A DNA stretch of 59,871 nucleotides. Origin: Janthinobacterium sp. ROICE36. Its GTDB lineage: Bacteria; Pseudomonadota; Gammaproteobacteria; Burkholderiales; Burkholderiaceae_D. The first letter of the stretch is position 1. Every line of letters starts with the position of its first letter. Below are positions 41,855 to 49,746 of the stretch, piece after piece. Under the pieces are notes generated by a model. That model did not search any database, was not told the DNA's origin, and worked only from the letters and a program-made list of their open reading frames with translations. Where the stretch lies: NCBI RefSeq assembly GCF_002869965.1, contig NZ_PEBS01000034.1, forward strand, positions 1 to 59,871, given 5' to 3'. The translations under genes were made by a program, and so were the position numbers.

Positions 41855-43938
41855 ATTTCCTGAACCGCGTGGTTGCCGAAATGCGCCGCCACAAGTTCGC
41901 CACGCCGCTGTTCCTGCTGGTGATCCTGGCGATGATCATCCTGCCGCTGCCGCCGGTACTGCTCGATATCTTGTTCACTTTCAATATCGTGCTGGCTCTG
42001 ATCGTCATCCTGGTCAGCGTGTCGGCCAAGCGGCCGCTCGACTTCTCCGTCTTCCCGACGGTGATCCTGGCCACCACCATGCTCAGGCTGACCCTCAACG
42101 TGGCGTCCACGCGCGTAGTGTTGCTGCACGGCCATACGGGCGCGGACGCGGCCGGTAAAGTGATCGAGGCTTTCGGTAACGTGGTGATCGGTGGTAACTT
42201 CGTCGTCGGCATCGTGGTCTTCGTGATTTTGATGATTATCAACTTCGCCGTCGTCACCAAGGGTGCCGAGCGCATCTCGGAAGTGTCCGCGCGCTTTACC
42301 CTCGACGCCTTGCCGGGCAAGCAGATGGCCATCGATGCCGACCTGAACGCCGGCCTGATCAACCAGGAAAAAGCCCAGATCCGCCGCAAGGACGTGGCTG
42401 CTGAAGCCGATTTCTATGGCGCCATGGACGGTGCGTCGAAGTTCGTGCGCGGCGATGCCGTTGCCAGTATTTTGATTTTAATCATCAATATGGTCGGTGG
42501 CGTGGCCATCGGCTCGCTGATGCACGACTTGTCGTTCGGCGATTCTTTCCGTCAATACGCGCTGCTGACCATCGGCGATGGTTTGGTGGCGCAGATTCCG
42601 GCCCTGCTGCTGTCGGCCGCGGCCGCCATCCTGGTGACCCGTATCAGCGATTCGGGCGATTTCGAGCAGCAAGTGGCAGGCCAGGTGCTGACCTCGCCAA
42701 CGGTGATCTTCAGCGCGTCCGGCATGATGGTGGCGCTGGCCTTGATCCCGGGCATGCCGTGGTTCATGTTCATGACCTTTGCGGGCGTACTGGCTTTTGT
42801 CGCCTGGCGCCTGACCAAGCGCGTGAAGGGGCCCGATGCGGCCGGCATGGCGGCCATCGAGGCGGCACTGCGCGATGACAAGCCTGCCGAGATGGAGTGG
42901 CAGCAATTGCCTGCCGTGCAGCCATTGATGGTGATGCTCGGCTATAAATTGGTCGGCATGGTGGATAAAACGCAAGGTGAACCGTTGAACAAGCGCGTCA
43001 AGGGCGTGCGCCAGAGTTTGTCCGAAGCCATGGGTTTGCTGCTGCCGAACATCGGCGTGCGCGACGACCTGGCCCTGAAACCGTCGCAGTACGCCATCGT
43101 GCTGTCGGGCACCGTGGTGGCGCAGGCGGAAGTGCAGGCCGACCGGCTGATGGCGATTCCGTCGCCGAACGTGTACGGCCAGCTCGACGGCATTCCCGGC
43201 ATCGAACCTGCCTACGGCATGCCCGTCACGTGGATAGAACCGAGTGAAAAGGCGCATGCGCTGGGCCTGGGTTACCAGGTCATCGAGGCGCCCAGCGTGA
43301 TCGCCACGCACTTGTCGAAGATGGTGCGCGAATACTTGCCGGAACTATTCCGCCACGAAGATGTCTCGAACATGATGGAGCGCCTGACGGCCCTGTCGCC
43401 CAAGCTGGCCGGCGCGCTGGACAAGGCGCTGACGCACACGCAGCTGCTGCGCGTGTTCCGCGTCTTGCTGGCGGAAAATGTGTCTTTGAAAGATATCGTG
43501 CCCATCGCCACCACCTTGCTCGACAGTTCGGAAACCACCAAGGACCCGATCCTGCTGGCGGCCGAAGTTCGCTGCGCGCTGCGGCGCCAGATCGTCAGCG
43601 GCCTGTTCGGCCAGAAGATGGAAATGCAGGCGTTTAACCTGGGTGGCGAGCTGGAAAACATGCTGCTCGGTTCGCTGAACCAGGCGCGCCAGTCGGGCAA
43701 GGTGACCCTGGATAATTACCCGATCGACCCGCATCTGTTGTCGCAGCTACAACTGAACATGCCGGTGGCGCGCGAGCAGATGAAACAGCAAGCCACGCCG
43801 CCGCTGCTGCTGGTGCTGCCGCAGATTCGTCCTTTGCTGGCCCGCTATGCGCGCCTGTTCGCGCCTGGCCTGCATGTGCTGTCGTACAACGAAATCCCTG
43901 AAAACCGCGAAGTGAGCATCATCGGTACGGTAGGGTAA
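41851..43938 (+). CDS. flhA: Flagellar export gate protein FlhA
   Basis: The 695-residue protein has eight N-terminal membrane helices and the FHIPEP signature region ([64 protein letters not shown]-type sequence). The large cytoplasmic ring domain contains [19 protein letters not shown] and ends [15 protein letters not shown]. It docks chaperone-substrate complexes. It is the last gene of the fliM operon and is followed by a strong terminator. Confidence 0.97.
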   Translation: [695 protein letters not shown]

Positions 43939-43943
43939 AAATG

Positions 43944-43974
43944 AAAAACGGCGCTGCGGGCGCCGTTTTTTTTT
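43944..43974 (+). terminator. Rho-independent terminator of the fliM-flhA operon
   Basis: ACGGCGC (43948-43954) and GCGCCGT (43960-43966) pair across a five-base loop and are followed by nine T. The A tract before the stem makes it workable on both strands, so it may also serve the convergent gene ending at 43981. Confidence 0.9.
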
Positions 43975-43980
43975 GCTGCA

Positions 43981-45078
43981 TCAATCCTGCTCGTCGATCG
44001 GCGGCAGCAGGTCGTGCTCCTGGCCGTCGGCCAGCAACAGCACGCTGCGGCCTTGCGCCGCTTCTTCCTCGTCGCCATAATCATAACCGAGCGGCGCCGC
44101 CACTTCCTTCGAGGCGATGATGGTTTTCTCTTCGGCTACGGCCGGGGGAGCTCCGGGCGCGTCGGGATTGGCCGCCGCTTCCGCTTCCGGCTGCGTCAGC
44201 AGCAGCGCCACTTCGGCCATGGCGCGGAACAGGGGCAGCGATAGCGAGGCGGCGCCCGCTTGCATCGGGTAATTGCCGTGCACGCGCTGCGCGTGCAACT
44301 GGCGATTCAGGCGGCAGCGCAGCACGCGCAAGCCTGCGCGCCGCACGGCGCCGGCAATCTCGGGCAGGGCCAGGCGCAAGTGGCGCAAGGCGGCTTCCTC
44401 GTCGGCCGCCAGTTCCAGCAGCACGCCGTCGCCTGCCGGTTCCATCTGGATCACCACCCGGCCGATGCCGGCAATCAGCAGTTCGACGCGCAGCGCCACC
44501 TTGCCGCGCCGCCTCGGTGTTGCCTCTTCGTCTTCGTCGCTGGCCAGCACGCGCAGCAGCAGGCGCTGGCCGCCCCAGCCATATACGGCAAAGCGCCACG
44601 CTTCGCTGTCGACCGTCAAGGGCGGACGGGCACCTTCGCGCAGCAGGGCAGCTTGCTGCTCGGCCATGAACAGATTGCCCGGCACGTGCTGGCCGCGTGC
44701 CTGTTCCTGCAGGGCCGCGTATTGCTCGCCATACGTCTTTACCATCACGCGCCAAGAGGCGGCCAGCTGCGCCGCATCGGGCGGTTGCCAGACCAGCTGG
44801 CGCGTGAAGAACAGTTGATTGACCTGCATGGCGCTGCTGTCGCGCGGCATGGCACCGCCCGTGCCATCGGCATTGGGCTTGATGAGGGACGCCAGGCTGT
44901 CCTGGCCCTGTTGCAGTTGTGCCGGCAGGGTGCCCGCATCGGGTGCAGGCGCCATGTAGGGCCCGATGGGCACCAGCGGCTGCACCACGCCGGGCACCAT
45001 CGGCGTCGCGGGGCTGACGTCGAAACGCTGGGTAATCAAGGGTACCGGATTGCCCGATGAAATGCGGTCTATCGCCAT
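43981..45078 (-). CDS. FliK C-terminal-like protein of the flagellar locus, function unknown
   Basis: The 365-residue protein lies 57 bases downstream of the flagellin at 45136, on the same strand and without a terminator between, so it is probably co-transcribed. Residues about 203-268 (LRVELLIAGIGRVVIQMEPAGDGVLLELAADEE, LPEIAGAVRRAGLRVLRCRL) have the strand pattern of the FliK hook-length switch domain. The N-terminal 200 residues hold no low-complexity ruler of normal length but a folded-looking region (RQLVWQPPDAAQLAASWRVMVKTYGEQ). The tail is acidic (GYDYGDEEEAA). The true fliK is at 28138, so this could be a second switch or an unrelated relative. Confidence 0.6.
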   Translation of the reverse strand: MAIDRISSGNPVPLITQRFDVSPATPMVPGVVQPLVPIGPYMAPAPDAGTLPAQLQQGQDSLASLIKPNADGTGGAMPRDSSAMQVNQLFFTRQLVWQPPDAAQLAASWRVMVKTYGEQYAALQEQARGQHVPGNLFMAEQQAALLREGARPPLTVDSEAWRFAVYGWGGQRLLLRVLASDEDEEATPRRRGKVALRVELLIAGIGRVVIQMEPAGDGVLLELAADEEAALRHLRLALPEIAGAVRRAGLRVLRCRLNRQLHAQRVHGNYPMQAGAASLSLPLFRAMAEVALLLTQPEAEAAANPDAPGAPPAVAEEKTIIASKEVAAPLGYDYGDEEEAAQGRSVLLLADGQEHDLLPPIDEQD

Positions 45079-45135
45079 GCCATTGCTTTCTGGTGATACA
45101 TATGAATAAATTCCGCCATCTTGACCGAATCGAAA

Positions 45136-46011
45136 TTATTGCAACAAGGAAAGAATCAGCTTGCTCATGCTCTGGCTTTGCTTGAGCATGGCCGTACTGG
45201 CTTGCAGCAGCATTTGCGCCGACGTCATGTTGGCGCTTTCCGCCGCGTAGTCGACATCCATGAGGCGGCCGATGGCGGTTTTGGTGTGGGTGATCATGTT
45301 GGACAGGTTATTGTAGACATGTCCGAGCCGGTTTGCCGTGGCGCCCAGCGCCGAGCGCACGCTGCCGACCTTGTCGATGGCCGCTGCCAGCAAGTCGATC
45401 ATGCCGTTGGCGCTGCTGTTGCTGGTAAATTCGCTGCCCGGCGTGGCGCCTGGCGCGAAATTGGCCGAGATCGCCTGCAGCGCCGCGTCCAGGTTGCCCA
45501 TGTCGCCCGCCACGTTGAATTGCATGGTCTCGCTGCCGCTGGCGCCGATCTGGAACGTCATGGCTTGCGACAAGGTGCCCTTGCCGGCGCTGCCGTTACC
45601 CAGCAATAAAGTGCCGCCATAGCGGGTGTTCGTCATCACGTTGTACAGCTCGGCGCCGAGCGCATCGTACTCGCCCTGCATGGCGTCGCGGTCTTTCTGG
45701 TTCGACGACGCGTCCGCTGCCTGGGTGGCCAGGTCCTTCATGCGCACCAGCATGGCGCTGACTTCGCCAAACGCGCCTTCGGCCGTTTGCAACAGCGAAG
45801 TGCTGTTTTGCGTGTTGCGCATGGCCACTGCCATGCCGCTGGTCTGGGCGCTCAGCCTGGTGGCGATCTGCAGGCCGGCCGCGTCGTCCATGGCCGAGTT
45901 GATGCGAAAGCCCGTGGAGAGGCGCGTCATCGAAGTCGACAGCATTTGCTGCGCCCAGCCCATGGCCCGCTGGGCAGACAGTGCGGCAGTATTGGTATGA
46001 ATGCTCAGCAC
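45136..46011 (-). CDS. fliC: Flagellin (divergent third copy)
   Basis: The 291-residue flagellin starts at a GTG with GGAG seven bases upstream. The D0/D1 ends are typical (LSTSMTRLSTGFRINSAMDDAAGLQIATRL and SANMTSAQMLLQASTAMLKQSQSMSKLILSLLQ). The central part is only about 100 residues, so no large D2/D3 domain exists. It differs from the two tandem copies throughout, for example QRAMGWAQQM near the N-terminus. It has its own upstream motif, identical to that of flgK, and no terminator before the next gene. Confidence 0.95.
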   Translation of the reverse strand: MLSIHTNTAALSAQRAMGWAQQMLSTSMTRLSTGFRINSAMDDAAGLQIATRLSAQTSGMAVAMRNTQNSTSLLQTAEGAFGEVSAMLVRMKDLATQAADASSNQKDRDAMQGEYDALGAELYNVMTNTRYGGTLLLGNGSAGKGTLSQAMTFQIGASGSETMQFNVAGDMGNLDAALQAISANFAPGATPGSEFTSNSSANGMIDLLAAAIDKVGSVRSALGATANRLGHVYNNLSNMITHTKTAIGRLMDVDYAAESANMTSAQMLLQASTAMLKQSQSMSKLILSLLQ

Positions 46012-46044
46012 GCGGCGGCTCCGGTAGGCAATTGTGTGGTGTTC

Positions 46045-46061
46045 TACCTTGTACAGGCGAC
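46045..46061 (-). promoter_or_regulatory. Shared late-gene upstream motif, copy at the divergent flagellin
   Basis: The minus-strand 17-mer GTCGCCTGTACAAGGTA lies 34 bases upstream of the GTG start and is identical to the copy upstream of flgK at 16057, some 30 kb away. Confidence 0.5.
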
Positions 46062-46131
46062 TATGCCGGCAACATCGTTAAACGTGATGGCAATTTAGTT
46101 AAATTTGCTGGGTATGCATGCTGGCGCAGAC

Positions 46132-46160
46132 GAAAAAAAAGCCAGACCGGAGTCTGGCTT
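46132..46160 (-). terminator. Rho-independent terminator of the flagellin gene (unit A)
   Basis: On the minus strand GCCAGAC and GTCTGGC (46141-46147 and 46152-46158) form a hairpin followed by eight T. A second hairpin, GGCCGC-AA-GCGGCC at 46170-46183, lies between it and the stop codon. Confidence 0.9.
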
Positions 46161-46192
46161 CGAGTGACTGGCCGCAAGCGGCCGGGTCAATA

Positions 46193-47068
46193 TTATTGCA
46201 GCAGGGACATGACCATCGAGGACATGCTGTTGCTTTGTTTCAGCATCGCGGTGCCAGCTTGCAGCAGCATTTGCGACGACGTCATGTTCGAGCTTTCGGT
46301 AGCGAAGTCGGTGTCCATGATGCGGCCGGTAGCAGCTTTGGTGTTGGTGGCGATGTTCGACAAGTTGGTGTTGACGTGGTCCAGACGGTTGGCCGTCGCG
46401 CCCAGTGCGGAACGCACGGTGCTGACGCTGTCGATGGCGGTCGCCAGCAGGCCGATATTGGCGTTGGCGTTGGACGTCAGTTCCGTTGCGCCTGCCGCAG
46501 CGGCGCTCGAGAAGTTCGCGCTCAGGACGCTCAGGGCCGTGTTCAGCGTGGAGAGGTTGGCCGACACGTCAAAGCTCATTTTTTCGGTCGAGCTGGCGCC
46601 GATCTGGAAGGTCATCGACGTCGACAGCGTGCCGTCAGCTGCCGCGCTACCCTTGCCCAGCAGCTTGGTGCCGCCGAACGTGGTGTTGGTCATGACGTTG
46701 TACAGTTCCTGGCCCAGCGCGTTGTACTCGGCTTGCATGGCGGTCTTGTCGTTGGCGGTCGACGAGGCATCGGCTGCCTGGGTTGCCAAGTCTTTCATGC
46801 GCACCAGCATGTTCGTCACTTCAGCGAACGCGCCTTCGGCCGTTTGCAGCATCGAGGTGCTGTTTTGCGTATTGTTCATGGCAACGGACATGCCGCTGGT
46901 CTGTGCTTTCAGGCGGGTGGCGATTTGCAGGCCTGCAGCGTCGTCCATGGCCGAATTGATGCGGAAGCCGGTGGAGAGGCGCGTCATCGAAGTCGACAGT
47001 TTGGCTTGGGTGTTCGTGATCGAGTTTTGTGCCGACAGGGAGGCAGCGTTGGTGTGAAGGCTCAGCAT
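46193..47068 (-). CDS. fliC: Flagellin (tandem copy A)
   Basis: The 291-residue flagellin opens MLSLHTNAASLSAQNSITNTQ and closes SSQMLLQAGTAMLKQSNSMSSMVMSLLQ. It has complete D0/D1 domains and a very short variable centre. It is almost identical to the copy at 47299; changes cluster at residues ~176-213 (SANLSTLNTALSVLSANFSS here). AGGA precedes the ATG and the shared motif lies 53 bases upstream. It has its own terminator, so it is a one-gene transcript, as is usual for major flagellins. Confidence 0.96.
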   Translation of the reverse strand: MLSLHTNAASLSAQNSITNTQAKLSTSMTRLSTGFRINSAMDDAAGLQIATRLKAQTSGMSVAMNNTQNSTSMLQTAEGAFAEVTNMLVRMKDLATQAADASSTANDKTAMQAEYNALGQELYNVMTNTTFGGTKLLGKGSAAADGTLSTSMTFQIGASSTEKMSFDVSANLSTLNTALSVLSANFSSAAAAGATELTSNANANIGLLATAIDSVSTVRSALGATANRLDHVNTNLSNIATNTKAATGRIMDTDFATESSNMTSSQMLLQAGTAMLKQSNSMSSMVMSLLQ

Positions 47069-47120
47069 GGTGTCATTCCTAATTGGGTGGTTGCGGTGAG
47101 GAGCGACTTTTAGCTGCTCC

Positions 47121-47137
47121 TATCAGTACAAGACGAC
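47121..47137 (-). promoter_or_regulatory. Shared late-gene upstream motif, copy at flagellin A
   Basis: The minus-strand sequence GTCGTCTTGTACTGATA lies 53 bases upstream of the ATG. It matches the fliD copy at 14 of 17 positions. CTGATAGG resembles the sigma-28 -10 box. Confidence 0.5.
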
Positions 47138-47239
47138 CGTTCCGCCACCTTAATTAAATGCTTTAAGGAAATTTTTGAAAATAAATGGTATTTGTTGCTC
47201 GCCGGCCCATCTTGCGGCATGTTTGTATGGGTGCGTACG

Positions 47240-47266
47240 AAAAAAAGCCAGACCGGAGTCTGGCTT
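47240..47266 (-). terminator. Rho-independent terminator of the flagellin gene (unit B)
   Basis: This is the same GCCAGAC / GTCTGGC hairpin (47247-47253 and 47258-47264) followed on the minus strand by a T run, as in unit A. Confidence 0.9.
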
Positions 47267-47298
47267 CGAGTGACTGGCCGCAAGCGGCCGGGTCAATA

Positions 47299-48174
47299 TT
47301 ATTGCAGCAGGGACATGACCATCGAGGACATGCTGTTGCTTTGTTTCAGCATCGCGGTGCCAGCTTGCAGCAGCATTTGCGACGACGTCATGTTTGAGCT
47401 TTCGGTAGCGAAGTCGGTGTCCATGATGCGGCCGGTAGCAGCTTTGGTGTTGGTGGCGATGTTCGACAAGTTGGTGTTGACGTGGTCCAGACGGTTGGCC
47501 GTCGCGCCCAGTGCCGAACGCACGGTGCTGACGCTGTCGATGGCGGTCGCCAGCAGGCCGATGGTGGCATTGGCGGAAGCGGTCAGTTCCGAGGAAGTCG
47601 TCGTGGCTGCTGACGAGAAGTTCGTGCTCAAGCCACCGAGGGCGGTATTCAACGAGGCCAGGTTGGTCGAGACATCGAAACTCATTTTTTCGGTCGAGCT
47701 GGCGCCGATCTGGAAGGTCATCGACGTCGACAACGTGCCGTCAGCTGCGGCGCTACCCTTGCCCAGCAGCTTGGTGCCGCCAAACGTGGTGTTGGTCATG
47801 ACGTTGTACAGTTCCTGGCCCAGTGCGTTGTACTCGGCTTGCATGGCGGTCTTGTCGTTGCCGGTCGACGAGGCATCGGCTGCCTGGGTTGCCAAGTCTT
47901 TCATGCGCACCAGCATGTTCGTCACTTCAGCGAAAGCGCCTTCGGCGGTTTGCAGCATCGAGGTGCTGTTTTGCGTGTTGTTCATGGCAACGGACATGCC
48001 GCTGGTTTGTGCTTTCAGGCGGGTGGCGATTTGCAGGCCGGCAGCGTCGTCCATGGCCGAATTGATGCGGAAGCCGGTGGAGAGGCGCGTCATCGAAGTC
48101 GACAGTTTGGCTTGGGTGTTCGTGATCGAGTTTTGTGCCGACAGGGAGGCAGCGTTGGTGTGAAGGCTCAGCAT
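47299..48174 (-). CDS. fliC: Flagellin (tandem copy B)
   Basis: The 291-residue flagellin has the same ends as copy A. The central patch reads STNLASLNTALGGLSTNFSS and then AATTTSSELTASANATIG, and one further change is GND for AND near residue 103. Ser/Thr-rich central sequence offers sites for O-glycosylation. It has the same promoter motif 53 bases upstream and its own terminator. It lies next to the glycosylation operon, which reads towards it. Confidence 0.96.
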   Translation of the reverse strand: MLSLHTNAASLSAQNSITNTQAKLSTSMTRLSTGFRINSAMDDAAGLQIATRLKAQTSGMSVAMNNTQNSTSMLQTAEGAFAEVTNMLVRMKDLATQAADASSTGNDKTAMQAEYNALGQELYNVMTNTTFGGTKLLGKGSAAADGTLSTSMTFQIGASSTEKMSFDVSTNLASLNTALGGLSTNFSSAATTTSSELTASANATIGLLATAIDSVSTVRSALGATANRLDHVNTNLSNIATNTKAATGRIMDTDFATESSNMTSSQMLLQAGTAMLKQSNSMSSMVMSLLQ

Positions 48175-48226
48175 GGTGTCATTCCTAATTGGGTGGTTGC
48201 GGTGAGGAGCGAATTTTAGCTGCTCC

Positions 48227-48243
48227 TATCAGTACAAGACGAC
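48227..48243 (-). promoter_or_regulatory. Shared late-gene upstream motif, copy at flagellin B
   Basis: The minus-strand sequence GTCGTCTTGTACTGATA lies 53 bases upstream of the ATG, identical to unit A. Being inside the duplication, it is not independent evidence of conservation. Confidence 0.5.
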
Positions 48244-48369
48244 CGTTCCGTGCACTTCATTAAATGCCGCATGGAAATTTTTTCATGGACGGCCTTGCGT
48301 CAACGTGAAAGTATCTTTTTTGGCATGTTTCTGGTTTAGGGCTAGCCTGTGCCGGACTGTGACTTCGGG

Positions 48370-48969
48370 TTATTTTTTCGCGCAGGCCAGTTTCTCTAAA
48401 AGCAATGTTTCTGCTACGAGTAAGCCTCGCGCGCGGTTTTTCAGGCGCTTTGCCGGCGTGCCGGTATAAAGGCCCCAGCTTTCCAGGGATTTGGTCACCA
48501 GGCTAAGAGCGCCCACGGCCGTGCCTTCGCCTATCGTCACATCCGGCAGAACGACGCTGCCCGAGCCGATGATGACGTGGCGGCCCAAATGCACGGGACC
48601 GCTTTTACAATTGGTAAATTCTTCCGGTACGGTGGGATTGGTCAAGCTGGCCCCGCTGTAGTCATCCGTCTTGCTATACAGGCGCACGCCTTGCGACAGA
48701 CCCGAGAAGTCCTCCAGCGTGATGCCCGCCGCACCCGAGAGAAAGCCGTAGCCACCGATATGTACATGGCTGCCAATGCGGATGTGGCCGCCGTCAGCAG
48801 CGACCAGGGTGCTGTAGCCGTCAATGCGGACATTGTTGCCGAGCGAGATATTTTCTATGCCGACAATCACGCAGTTCTTGGCAACGCGGACGTTGTTGCC
48901 GACGGCGCGGAAGCCCGCACGCCGCAAGTCGTCTTCCGTGTAATAGCCTGGATTAAACAAGTCACTCAT
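48370..48969 (-). CDS. Hexapeptide-repeat acyltransferase (maltose/galactoside O-acetyltransferase type)
   Basis: The protein has 199 residues from the ATG at 48969 with AAGGAG six bases upstream. Left-handed beta-helix hexapeptides run through the protein (VRVAKNCVIVGIENISLGNNVRID, IRIGSHVHIGGYGFLSG, VHLGRHVIIGSGSVVLPDVTIGEGTAVGALSLV), followed by the LYTGTPAKRLKNR acyl-CoA end. It probably acetylates a sugar. It is the last gene of the four-gene operon starting at 54106 and the closest to the flagellins. The acceptor is unknown. Confidence 0.85.
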   Translation of the reverse strand: MSDLFNPGYYTEDDLRRAGFRAVGNNVRVAKNCVIVGIENISLGNNVRIDGYSTLVAADGGHIRIGSHVHIGGYGFLSGAAGITLEDFSGLSQGVRLYSKTDDYSGASLTNPTVPEEFTNCKSGPVHLGRHVIIGSGSVVLPDVTIGEGTAVGALSLVTKSLESWGLYTGTPAKRLKNRARGLLVAETLLLEKLACAKK

Positions 48970-49017
48970 GGTCACTCCTTGCAGGTAATCGGGATGGCAG
49001 TGCTGGCCTTGCCGCAC

Positions 49018-49746
49018 TCAGGCAGCCACGCTTCCGTGTTTTTCTTCCCATTGTTTGCGGCTGTTTTTCAGTATGTCGATGACCAACAGTGCCTTCGCTT
49101 CGTCGGCGCACATGTCTTCCAAAAACATGGCGTTGTTGTCGCGCACCCAGCTCAGCGGCATTTCCCACCAGGCCAGTTCCAGCAGCGCTTCACGGACTTT
49201 TTCCGTGAAGCGGTAGCGGATCAGGCGTGCGGGCGAGCCCGCATACACGCCATACGGTTCGCTGCGGAAATTGGGTGGCAGCAGCGAGCGGGCGCCGATA
49301 ACGCAGCCGTTTTCGATCACGCAGCCGCCCAGCACCATCACTTCGTCGCCTATCCAGACATCATTCTTGATCACTGTGTCGGCATATTGTGGCGGGGGGG
49401 CATTTTTCAATCCGCCGCCGAGGATCGACAGCATGTATGTCGAGATCGTGCGCATTTCATGCCGGCCGTTGAGCAGGAAGCGCAGGCGCGAGCCGCCGGC
49501 CACATAGCGACCCACGCACAGGCTTTGCTGCCCGCTGTCGTATTTTACCAGCGAGCCGACGCCAAAACCGGAGCCACGTCCTATGTAGAAGTGCCCGCTG
49601 GTCGGTTCCAGGTCCAGCCAGTTTCGGAAAAATTGATGGGGCAGGGTGCTGATGGCGCCATCGTCGTAGCCGAGTACCGTGAATTGGCCAGACCACGGAT
49701 GGTTCTCCGCCACACCGGAAAAATTGGTTTCAGTGGAAATGTTCAT
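49018..49746 (-). CDS. Hexapeptide-repeat acyltransferase (XAT/CatB-like)
   Basis: The protein has 242 residues from the ATG at 49746, which overlaps the aminotransferase stop (TGATG). The beta-helix segments (FYIGRGSGFGVGSLVKYDSGQQSLCVGRYVAGG, TVIKNDVWIGDEVMVLGGCVIENGCVIGARSLLPPNF) and YGVYAGSPARLIRYRF are those of xenobiotic and sugar N/O-acyltransferases. Placed right after a sugar aminotransferase, it is a candidate N-acyltransferase for the amino sugar. It ends with a helical tail of about 60 residues. Confidence 0.85.
   Translation of the reverse strand: MNISTETNFSGVAENHPWSGQFTVLGYDDGAISTLPHQFFRNWLDLEPTSGHFYIGRGSGFGVGSLVKYDSGQQSLCVGRYVAGGSRLRFLLNGRHEMRTISTYMLSILGGGLKNAPPPQYADTVIKNDVWIGDEVMVLGGCVIENGCVIGARSLLPPNFRSEPYGVYAGSPARLIRYRFTEKVREALLELAWWEMPLSWVRDNNAMFLEDMCADEAKALLVIDILKNSRKQWEEKHGSVAA

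Larger units (their letters stand above)
46132..47160 (-). repeat. Tandem duplication unit A: flagellin gene with flanks
   Basis: This ~1.03-kb unit, from the terminator hairpin through the coding region to beyond the promoter motif, is nearly identical to unit B at 47239-48266, an offset of about 1,106 bases. Similarity fades just upstream of the CGGTCGTC promoter motif. Confidence 0.9.
47239..48266 (-). repeat. Tandem duplication unit B: flagellin gene with flanks
   Basis: This is the second copy of the unit described at 46132, including terminator, coding region and promoter motif. Confidence 0.9.

Noticed and set aside
37624..43938. Reading fliMNPQR-flhBA as a non-flagellar type III secretion system
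   Set aside because: The same locus encodes rod, hook, rings, stators, cap and flagellins, and there is no secretin, needle or translocon gene.
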